This document shows, piece by piece, positions 1 through 5,182 of a stretch of DNA of 6,768 bases. The notes under the pieces are model-generated. The model was not told the DNA's origin. It saw nothing but the letters and a program-made list of their open reading frames with translations, and made no database searches. The stretch comes from an uncultured Parasutterella sp. (GTDB lineage Bacteria; Pseudomonadota; Gammaproteobacteria; Burkholderiales; Burkholderiaceae_F), in NCBI GenBank assembly GCA_900766055.1, contig CAAFTZ010000146.1, positions 1 through 6,768 of the forward strand, in the 5' to 3' direction. Position 1 is the stretch's first letter. Every line of letters starts with the position of its first letter. A program made the translations under genes and the position numbers.

Positions 1-2
1 AA

Positions 3-809
3 AACGACTACCCGGCTTTTAGATATAAAAACGCACTGACACTAGAAATGAAAGCCGAAGAGGGGGCTCAAGTCCTTCGCCAGATTTTAGGAGTACGAAA
101 AATCGTATCGAATCCGGAAGAGAATTATCGCGATCTTTGCTCCAGAATAGAAAAGGCAGGCGTCTTGGTTCAAAAAAATCGTATGGTTCTCAATAGTTCT
201 AAAGAACGACTCGACCCGAAGGAGTTTCGCGGTTTTGCTTTATTTGATGACTATGCCCCTTTAATTTTTATAAACGAAAACGACTTTAACAAGGCACAGA
301 TTTTTTCTCTGATTCATGAGTTCTGTCACCTTCTTTTAGGTGTTACAGGTCTATCCGGAGAGCCCTTGGAAACTGATCAGAACAAGAACAGAATCGAGAA
401 ATTTTGCGACAAAGTAGCCGTCGAATACTTAGTACCAAAGGCAGAATTTAAGACGCAGTGGAACCTTTTGCGTCAAGATAGGGACGATCTCGAAGCTACA
501 ACAAAAGAAGTTGCTAGAAAATTTGGTGTTAGTTTTTGGTTGGCTTTAAGACGAGCCAACGAGCTATTTTTAGTAAGTCGAGACTTTTTTGATTGTCAGA
601 TGGAGCGTTTACTCAACGCTACTTTCTTAAAGAAGACAACAGGTCATCCGAGTTATATGGTAGTGCAAACGGCTCGGATGGGAAAAGTATTGGTTGATGC
701 CGCTGTCATGGCCGCTAATGCAGGTACTATCAGTTACAACGAGGCCATGCGGCTCACCCTTTTGCCCCAGAAGAGTCTCGCTCAGCGGGCGCGGGAGTTA
801 AGGTTATGA
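3..809 (+). CDS. ImmA/IrrE-family metallopeptidase, C-terminal part (5' end outside window)
   Basis: The reading frame is open from base 3, with no stop before the ATG at 48, and that ATG has no clear ribosome binding site. I therefore read this as the C-terminal ~268 residues of a longer protein. Counting from the ATG at 48, the zinc-peptidase motif HEFCH is at residues 90-94, and the following IE (E117) with DKVAVEYLVP (121-130) matches the third zinc ligand and the 'fA..lL.P' block of the family. VARKFGVSFWLALRR (155-169) is the usual HTH-like segment. The tail (about 202-253) resembles the 'G..f...v..A...G.is..eA...L' end of long XRE-ImmA proteins. Such proteins act in the cytoplasm as regulators or antitoxin-like proteases that cleave partner proteins or repressors. 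The gene overlaps the next one by ATGA, so the two are translationally coupled. The N-terminal HTH is expected from the family but not seen. The protease family is well supported; the role as antitoxin is inference. Confidence 0.85.
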   Translation, partial: NDYPAFRYKNALTLEMKAEEGAQVLRQILGVRKIVSNPEENYRDLCSRIEKAGVLVQKNRMVLNSSKERLDPKEFRGFALFDDYAPLIFINENDFNKAQIFSLIHEFCHLLLGVTGLSGEPLETDQNKNRIEKFCDKVAVEYLVPKAEFKTQWNLLRQDRDDLEATTKEVARKFGVSFWLALRRANELFLVSRDFFDCQMERLLNATFLKKTTGHPSYMVVQTARMGKVLVDAAVMAANAGTISYNEAMRLTLLPQKSLAQRARELRL

Positions 810-1327
810 GGCAATATATTCTTGACTCGAACTCGCTGATTAGCTCCAAGAATCAGTACTATGACTTCGATGTTTATCCTGGCTTTTGGAAATTCGTTGA
901 TTTGGCGCTCAGGAAAAATGTGTTTGTGCTCATTGAGCCGGTATTTAAAGAGTTGACTCAGGGTGACGACGAACTTTCCGTATGGATAAAGGAAAGGGAA
1001 GATTTAGTGACGAGTCCGTACACAGAGGACGTGCAGGGAAAATACGCAGAGGTACTTCAACACGTAACATCTCACCCTGAGCGTTGGTCAAAAAATGTTG
1101 ATCTTTTTGCTAGTGGGGCAGACCCTTGGCTTATTGCCTACCTCCTAGTGCATTCGGAAAACCACGTACTTGTTACCTTCGAGTCACTAGATCTTCAGAA
1201 TAAATGTCACAAGCCGAAAATTCCGGCTGTTTGCCGAGCTCTTAACTGTGAACAAACAATGACGTTACACGAAGCACTCCGCGAAATAAAACCAATATTT
1301 GACCTCCGTCCGTCCTCTTTTTCATAG
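806..1327 (+). CDS. DUF4411 family PIN-like protein, putative toxin of a TA-type pair
   Basis: This 173-residue protein fits DUF4411, a family with a PIN-nuclease-like layout. The start YILDSNSLI carries the first acidic residue (D7). FYPGFW-type residues at 24-28 (YPGFW) and VFKELTQGDDELSVW (46-60) give the second acidic position (E49) and a family-typical block. ADPWLIAYLL (105-114) carries D106, and VTFESLD (123-129) followed by KIPAVC (138-143) corresponds to the 'vVT.E ... kIP.vC' signature. PIN domains usually cleave RNA using clustered acidic residues and Mg2+, so a cytoplasmic RNase toxin is the likely role. The start ATG at 806 lies within the stop of the upstream metallopeptidase gene, so the pair is probably co-translated. 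The order is metallopeptidase first, DUF4411 second. The frame is intact with all acidic positions present. Toxicity itself is inferred from family context. Confidence 0.8.
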   Translation: MRQYILDSNSLISSKNQYYDFDVYPGFWKFVDLALRKNVFVLIEPVFKELTQGDDELSVWIKEREDLVTSPYTEDVQGKYAEVLQHVTSHPERWSKNVDLFASGADPWLIAYLLVHSENHVLVTFESLDLQNKCHKPKIPAVCRALNCEQTMTLHEALREIKPIFDLRPSSFS

Positions 1328-1348
1328 CTGAGGTCGAAAGGTCATAAA

Positions 1349-1837
1349 TTAAGAAGCAGCTTCCAACTCTTTGATGTATTCCTTAAGTTCTTGGAATTCT
1401 TCGATGGACAAATCGCAATAGCAAGAAATTGCTCCAAGCGGAAGAACATTGTTAGCGATGAAAGAGCTAGAGGAAGAGACTCGTGCGTCAATCATGCCGT
1501 TGATGTAGCCTTTGATGAAATTCTCTTTCCATCTTTGGCAGAACTTTTCAGTGGAGCTTTGCATGATTTCCTCAGCTTTTCTCTGTGCCTGAGGACGGAG
1601 TTCTCTCTCGTAAGTTCTTACCAGTCTTTCTTTGAATTCCGTCAAAGGAGAAAAGTCTTCTTCTGACATTTTGTTTTGTTCCTCATTGTGTGAAGGCCGC
1701 TCGCAATCAACCTGACGTTTTTCGTTACAGAACTGACTCTGCAAAGAGATAAGTAAGCTATTCTCTTCGTCAGATGTTTTCGAAAGTTTCGCTGTCGATC
1801 TCCGGCCTTCCTCTTCTCTAAATTTTAGTTTCGCCAT
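1349..1837 (-). CDS. hypothetical protein with Rpn/transposase-like C-terminal tail, possibly a remnant
   Basis: I do not recognise this 162-residue product with confidence. The frame extends upstream to 2011, but bases 1861-1920 are extremely AT-rich (about 22% GC by hand count) and do not look coding. I therefore take the ATG at 1837 (MAKLKFREEEGRR). A weaker alternative is the ATG at 1669 (MSEEDFSPLTEF, 106 residues), which has the better ribosome binding site, GAGG about 11 bases upstream. The middle is a charged, probably helical stretch (ERLVRTYERELRPQAQRKAEE). The end, FIANN (126-130) through SIEEFQELKEYIKEL, loosely resembles the 'IA..ml..G...e.I...tgLsieEi..L' tail of Rpn/PD-(D/E)XK transposase-family proteins. 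No nuclease domain precedes it, so it may be a fragment. It converges on the DUF4411 gene with only 21 bases between the stops. Confidence 0.45.
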   Translation of the reverse strand: MAKLKFREEEGRRSTAKLSKTSDEENSLLISLQSQFCNEKRQVDCERPSHNEEQNKMSEEDFSPLTEFKERLVRTYERELRPQAQRKAEEIMQSSTEKFCQRWKENFIKGYINGMIDARVSSSSSFIANNVLPLGAISCYCDLSIEEFQELKEYIKELEAAS

Positions 1838-2138
1838 ACCTATCTTGTTAATCGCATTATCTAGGTATTTCAAAAAAACTGAATTATTAACAATCTTTAT
1901 TGAAAAAATCACCACTATTAGACGGGAGTATCCGTAGCTCCAATAAGATCTTTGCATTTGCGCCTGAAAATTGACGAGCAAACAGAGATTTGGTCGTAAC
2001 TGCACATTCACGCGATCGAATTTAGATGCCCGTTTTCGGGCCTCTTCACACCTAACCGATCCCTCTGAGGTTAAAGTGAATCGTGAAATACGTGTTGAGG
2101 CGAAGGGGTCTCAATAAAACTATGTTTGAGGAGCATCA
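1838..2138. other. intergenic region, AT-rich, with a small hairpin
   Basis: This stretch separates the leftward hypothetical gene from the rightward small peptide gene. Bases 1861-1920 are strongly AT-rich. On the minus strand GATAAT (1856-1861) could be a -10 box for the leftward gene, but no good -35 accompanies it and the leader would be very short. A short perfect hairpin, GCCCG-TTTT-CGGGC, lies at 2028-2041 without a T-run, so it is not a convincing terminator. On the plus strand TTGAGG near 2093 followed by AACTAT is a poor promoter match for the peptide gene. No RNA gene was recognised. Confidence 0.4.
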
Positions 2139-2363
2139 ATGACCAAAGCAGATAAAAAAGACGAAGTAATGAAAGAACAACTCGAGACCGAAGCCCTGAT
2201 GGACGCTGAAGTCGAGGCTGCTACCGACTGCGGTCCCGTCAGCAACAAGGTCGAAAAGAAAGAAAAGGAAAAAGCTGAACAAGCTGAAACCGAAGCTCTG
2301 ATGGATGCAGAAGTCGAAGCTGCCACAGACTGCGGATGCGGTTGCGGCTGCAGCAAAAAATAA
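2139..2363 (+). CDS. small Lys/Glu-rich peptide with a duplicated 17-residue motif and Cys-Gly tail
   Basis: This 74-residue protein is not a family I recognise. It is well supported as a gene by GAGGAG at 2128-2133, five bases before the ATG. The peptide has a short charged start, then ETEALMDAEVEAATDCG at residues 16-32, a Lys/Glu-rich linker (37-49), and exactly the same 17 residues again at 50-66. It ends in CGCGC-SKK style, with cysteines at 65, 67, 69 and 71 alternating with glycine; the only other cysteine is C31 in the first copy. There is no signal peptide or membrane segment, so it is probably cytoplasmic. The helical acidic block before a Cys/Gly core recalls a RiPP precursor (leader then core), while the clustered cysteines also suit metal binding. 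No radical-SAM, YcaO, lanthionine synthetase or exporter gene is in the window. The antisense frames over this gene are shadows. Confidence 0.8.
   Translation: MTKADKKDEVMKEQLETEALMDAEVEAATDCGPVSNKVEKKEKEKAEQAETEALMDAEVEAATDCGCGCGCSKK
2184..2336 (+). repeat. in-gene duplication, two 51-base copies 102 bases apart
   Basis: Copies at 2184-2234 and 2286-2336 encode the identical 17 residues of the small peptide. By direct codon comparison they differ at eight codons, each in the third base only, and every change is synonymous. The duplication is therefore not recent, yet the peptide sequence has been kept. Confidence 0.9.
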
Positions 2364-2401
2364 TTGTTCCGAGTCAGCCGACTTTAAAGGTTCCGTCTGA
2401 G

Positions 2402-2423
2402 GGCTGCTTATACATGAGCAGCC
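2402..2423 (+). promoter_or_regulatory. intergenic hairpin between the peptide gene and the next gene
   Basis: GGCTGCT (2402-2408) and AGCAGCC (2417-2423) form a perfect 7-bp stem with loop TATACATG. The nearest T-run (2440-2444) is 16 bases after the stem, so this is not a classic terminator. It could be an mRNA-stabilising or attenuating structure that lowers expression of the downstream gene relative to the peptide, or a weak terminator. The function is inference. Confidence 0.45.
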
Positions 2424-2500
2424 TCGGGTGAGCGGGCGTTTTTCTCGCACAAAGTCGGGTGCGCGGCAAAAAGAATATTTTTAATTTGGAGGATATCGAA

Positions 2501-3304
2501 ATGGTTCAAGTTCCTGAGTTATTTACTCAATTCATCAGCTCTTTTTCCGGCTGCATGGGCGGCAATCCCAATGCACCGATTTGGCTGGTCGTAGACCCCA
2601 GCGCTTGCTGCCCGCTGCCGATCGATCCGGAAAAAGTCTTTGCAAACCCAGTTACGAATATCGATGCTTTAAAGCGCGCACTGCCTACAACATGCCCCTG
2701 CACCAAATCCGTTACTCGTTTGATTAACAGCATTACAGGCAATCCTGAAGCAGAAACTTCTCTTGTTTTCAAACCCGAAGGACAGGAAGACAAACAGCCG
2801 ATTCTTCTGCTGAGTGCTTCTCCGCTCTGCACCGGAATGATTACAACGAACGTCTGGATGGAAAAACCCGCTGTTACGACGCCTGACGGCGAAGTCACAA
2901 TGGCTAAGTACACCGGACTGCCTTCTTACCGCGATTTCCTGAATTTCCTCGTTGCTCAGAGAGGTCAGGTTTTTCAGGCTGCAGTCGCTGAAAAGAGCCC
3001 GAAGGTCATTCTTTGCTCGAACATCCTTCGTGCTAATGATTACTTCAAGCTCTTCGGCGCTGACCGTAAGAACGTTGAAGCCAATGACTTCTTCCTCGTG
3101 GCTCCGGTCATGAAGAATGACAAGGAAGTTCGTACTTTGGTATTCGTTACAGACATGCTGGGCTTCGGCACCGGCGATATGACGCCTGAAAACGAACTCG
3201 AACTTCAGCAGGCCGGCAATGAATTCCGTCACTATGCACATGATGCATTCGGCGACGGATGGCTGGGTCAGTTCTCCGGCAAATTGCTGACATTGGGCAA
3301 ATAA
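2501..3304 (+). CDS. uncharacterised cysteine-bearing protein, possibly of UDG-like fold
   Basis: The start is the ATG at 2501, with GGAGG at 2488-2492; the frame extends to a GTG at 2459, but that has no binding site and adds only a poor leader. The product is 267 residues, soluble, without signal peptide. GGNPNAPIWLVV (20-31) is a conspicuous first strand/loop. ILLLSASP (101-108), FLNFLVAQRGQVFQAAVAEKSPKVILCSN (146-174) and RTLVFVTDMLGFGTG (211-225) give an order of strands and helices reminiscent of the uracil-DNA-glycosylase-like superfamily, in which a 'pk.ii..g' strand and a late 'lvv..h' strand are usual. I do not see a clean catalytic motif. Cysteines are at 18, 36, 37, 65, 67, 110 and 172, with CC (36-37) and CPC (65-67) notable. 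It follows the Cys-rich peptide gene by 137 bases in the same direction and is closed by a strong terminator, so it may act with that peptide. The gene is real; the fold call is tentative. Confidence 0.8.
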   Translation: MVQVPELFTQFISSFSGCMGGNPNAPIWLVVDPSACCPLPIDPEKVFANPVTNIDALKRALPTTCPCTKSVTRLINSITGNPEAETSLVFKPEGQEDKQPILLLSASPLCTGMITTNVWMEKPAVTTPDGEVTMAKYTGLPSYRDFLNFLVAQRGQVFQAAVAEKSPKVILCSNILRANDYFKLFGADRKNVEANDFFLVAPVMKNDKEVRTLVFVTDMLGFGTGDMTPENELELQQAGNEFRHYAHDAFGDGWLGQFSGKLLTLGK

Positions 3305-3323
3305 CCTTACCTTAGCGGTTTAG

Positions 3324-3370
3324 AACCGGCGTGACGGCTGAAAATTTTCAGCCGACGCCGGTTTTGTTTT
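3324..3370 (+). terminator. strong rho-independent terminator after the 267-residue protein gene
   Basis: AACCGGCGT (3324-3332) pairs with ACGCCGGTT (3355-3363). Inside it, after a two-base GA bulge, lies the perfect 20-base palindrome CGGCTGAAAATTTTCAGCCG (3335-3354). The stem runs into TTTTGTTTT. It begins 20 bases after the stop codon and separates this unit from the transporter gene. Confidence 0.9.
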
Positions 3371-3447
3371 GTCCTAAAAATTGAGGAGACGGCGTAACTC
3401 ACGGTATATTTTTGTATCTACGACTGGCAAGAAACAGAAATACGGCC

Positions 3448-4300
3448 ATGGGTTCTTTTTGGATTGTTCTCTCTACATTTTTTATCAGCTGCGCATACGT
3501 CTCCGTCAAGGCGATGCCGGTGTCGATGGCTTTCTACGAAATCTTCCTTCTGCGCTCCATCATTGTCTTGTCCGTAGCCATCTGCCTTGTCGCAGCCACA
3601 AAAACTTCTCTTAAGACGCTTGAACCTACGCTTCAGCTCTCGCGTGCCTTATGCGGCGTCGGAGCATTGAGCATCAATATTTTGGTTGCCCGTCATATTC
3701 TTCTTTCTACGGCGCAGACACTGCAGTACACCGGTCCTCTGTTTCTAGGCCTGTGGGTTTTCGGTTGGTATTTATTCAAAGGTAAAAAGGCTGTTTGCTT
3801 TTTTACTGATCGGATTTGCGGGTGTCCTGCTTGTCCTCCGACCTGATGTGGCCGATCAAAATTCTCTCTATGTTGGGCTCGGACTTTTATCCGGAGCCTT
3901 GAGTTCCGGTTCGAGTATTTCCTTGAGACTTCTGGGGCTAAAGGGCGAACCATCTATTCGAACGCTCTTTTGGTTTGCTTTGGCATGTACCTTGTCGGGC
4001 GCGGCGGCGACTCTGATATTTTCAAAAGGTTTGCAGGCAGAGCATGTTTTCTCGATTCCGGTTCTTCTTATGGGCGTTTTTACCGCGCTAGGTCAATGGA
4101 CTCAAAACATCGGCTGGAAGAAAGGCACAACACTGCTTTGTGCTTCCCTGCAGTTCAGTGCTGTGATCTTTGCCGTGATATTCGGCTATCTGTTCTTTGA
4201 CGAAATTCCGGACGCATTCACGTTATTAGGTATTTTGATTATTGTTGCCGCTTCCTTAGGCGCAACCATCTTCAGGCTGAAGTATTACAAAGAAGCCTGA
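3448..4300 (+). pseudogene. EamA/DMT-family transporter, frameshifted at a T6 run
   Basis: Two adjacent frames together make one EamA-type drug/metabolite transporter of the inner membrane. The first (from ATG 3448, MGSFWIVLSTFFISCAYVSVKA) carries the N-terminal membrane segments, the conserved YEIFLLRS and the segment ending GWYLFKGKKAV. The second, read back in frame from 3848, supplies LLIGFAGVLLVLRPDVADQ and the second EamA half through LGATIFRLKYYKEA. Dropping one T from the six at 3799-3804 joins them perfectly as ...KKAVCFLLIGFAG..., giving a 283-residue protein, normal for a family with ten membrane helices. As written, the first frame stops at 3846 after a scrambled tail. The TTG at 3412 is a less likely start because the ATG at 3448 lies right before the first membrane segment. 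The substrate is unknown. It could be a real pseudogene, a phase-variable tract or a base-calling error; the sequence cannot decide. Confidence 0.8.
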
Positions 4301-4331
4301 GACACGTGAGAGGTGCAGCAGCCGGAAATAC

Positions 4332-4363
4332 AAAAGGCCCCCGATTCCATATCGGAAGCCTCC
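4332..4363 (-). terminator. rho-independent terminator after ribB
   Basis: Read on the minus strand, AGGC and CCGAT pair with ATCGG and GCCT around loop ATGGA, with a small TT/GG internal loop, followed by TTTTG. It lies 55 bases beyond the ribB stop. The plus strand has no T-run after the stem, so it serves ribB rather than the converging transporter gene. Confidence 0.75.
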
Positions 4364-4383
4364 AAAAATCATGCGATTTACCG

Positions 4384-4401
4384 CCGAAGAAACTTCTTCG
4401 G
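4384..4401 (-). other. second hairpin in the ribB 3' region
   Basis: CCGAAGAA and TTCTTCGG are separated by two bases and form a stem of about 7 bp with a tetraloop. It lies between the ribB stop and the main terminator and is not followed at once by a T-run. It may stabilise the ribB 3' end or add to termination. Confidence 0.5.
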
Positions 4402-4417
4402 TTGGCTAACTTAATGA

Positions 4418-5086
4418 TCAGACGTTCTTTTCTTGACGATATTTAACGAGGTCCTCAACTGTAATGATCGGAAGATCGTGTTTCTTTGCGAAAGCCAATG
4501 CTTCCGGCAGACGCGCCATCGTACCGTCTTCATTCATCAGTTCGCAAAGAACGCCGCAAGGATTTAGACCGGCGATTCTCATCAAATCAACCGTTGTTTC
4601 AGTGTGGCCTCTGCGCTCTAACACACCGCCGGAGCGGGCACGAAGAGGATAAACGTGGCCGGGGCGAAGAAGATCTTCGGGTTTGCCGTTGGGATTGGCA
4701 GCGGCTTTGATCGTTGTGACACGGTCTTTAGCGCTGACACCGGTGGTGCAGCCGTGAGCAGCTTCAATGGATACCGTAAAAGCAGTACCCTGAGTGTTGG
4801 AGTTGGAAGCAACCATCTGAGGAAGCTCTAAGCGTTTGCAGTCTTCGTCACGAAGGCAGACGCAGACGATGCCGGAGCATTCACGGATCATCAGAGCCAT
4901 TTGCTTTTCTGTCAGATGATCGGAAGAGTAGATTAAGTCGGCTTCGTTTTCGCGGCTTTCATCGTCAAGCACGACCACGCCTTTACCTTCTCTTAAACCA
5001 GAGAGAGCTTTTTCAACGCGGGTGATCGGGTCATTTCCGAAGTGGTCGAGAGTCAGTTCAGCGTTTGTTTCCTGCATGCTGTTCAT
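4418..5086 (-). CDS. ribB: 3,4-dihydroxy-2-butanone 4-phosphate synthase
   Basis: RibB converts ribulose 5-phosphate to 3,4-dihydroxy-2-butanone 4-phosphate and formate, supplying the four-carbon unit of riboflavin (with lumazine synthase next in the pathway); it is cytoplasmic and Mg2+-dependent. The sequence is close to E. coli RibB as I recall it throughout. From the ATG at 5086 (222 residues, against about 217 in E. coli), DDESRENEADLI (41-52) is the acidic metal/substrate loop, TTGVSAKDR (114-122) and RPGHVYPLRA (141-150) are conserved active-site blocks, followed by GHTE (160-163) and GVLCEL (178-183). It is a stand-alone RibB with no GTP cyclohydrolase II (RibA) domain. The frame runs on to an ATG at 5134, but that codon lies inside the upstream terminator stem, so the ATG at 5086 is preferred, despite only a weak GAAG-type binding site. 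No FMN riboswitch was recognised before it. Confidence 0.95.
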   Translation of the reverse strand: MNSMQETNAELTLDHFGNDPITRVEKALSGLREGKGVVVLDDESRENEADLIYSSDHLTEKQMALMIRECSGIVCVCLRDEDCKRLELPQMVASNSNTQGTAFTVSIEAAHGCTTGVSAKDRVTTIKAAANPNGKPEDLLRPGHVYPLRARSGGVLERRGHTETTVDLMRIAGLNPCGVLCELMNEDGTMARLPEALAFAKKHDLPIITVEDLVKYRQEKNV

Positions 5087-5108
5087 CTGTAATTCTTCAA
5101 ATTCATAT

Positions 5109-5146
5109 AAAAAGACCGGACAAGGATAAGGCATTCTTGTCCGATC
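5109..5146 (-). terminator. rho-independent terminator between the purine permease gene and ribB
   Basis: On the minus strand GATCGGACAAG pairs with CTTGTCCGGTC (11 bp, one T-G wobble) around an 11-base loop, followed directly by TTTTT. It ends the permease transcript, 36 bases after its stop. Only about 22 bases remain between its T-run and the ribB start, so ribB has no room for its own promoter after it. Confidence 0.88.
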
Positions 5147-5182
5147 TGCTGTGAACTTTTGTTCGAAACGGTTAGCTGAAAG

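Noticed and set aside
2028..2041. GCCCG-TTTT-CGGGC hairpin as a terminator
   Set aside because: The stem is only 5 bp and neither strand has a T-run after it.
2120..2450. Two minus-strand frames over the small peptide gene and its spacer
   Set aside because: They mirror the repeat-rich Glu/Ala codons of the plus-strand gene, giving low-complexity Ser/Phe-rich products, and the plus strand has the strong binding site.
2459..2500. GTG at 2459 as the start of the 267-residue protein
   Set aside because: The GGAGG site is seven to eight bases before the ATG at 2501 and would otherwise be inside the coding region.
2527..3241. Long minus-strand frames of 128 and 190 residues opposite the 267-residue protein gene
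   Set aside because: Their products show no domain pattern, and the plus-strand gene has GGAGG, a coherent protein and a matching terminator.
2139..3304. Calling the peptide a RiPP with the next gene as its modifying enzyme
   Set aside because: The 267-residue protein shows no radical-SAM, YcaO, ATP-grasp or lanthionine-synthetase motif, so the RiPP idea is kept only as a hypothesis.
5087..5134. Upstream ATG at 5134 as the ribB start
   Set aside because: It lies inside the terminator stem, and the added residues have no counterpart in RibB proteins.
5087..5182. FMN riboswitch before ribB
   Set aside because: The space is too short and mostly taken by the terminator; no conserved FMN-element blocks were recognised.
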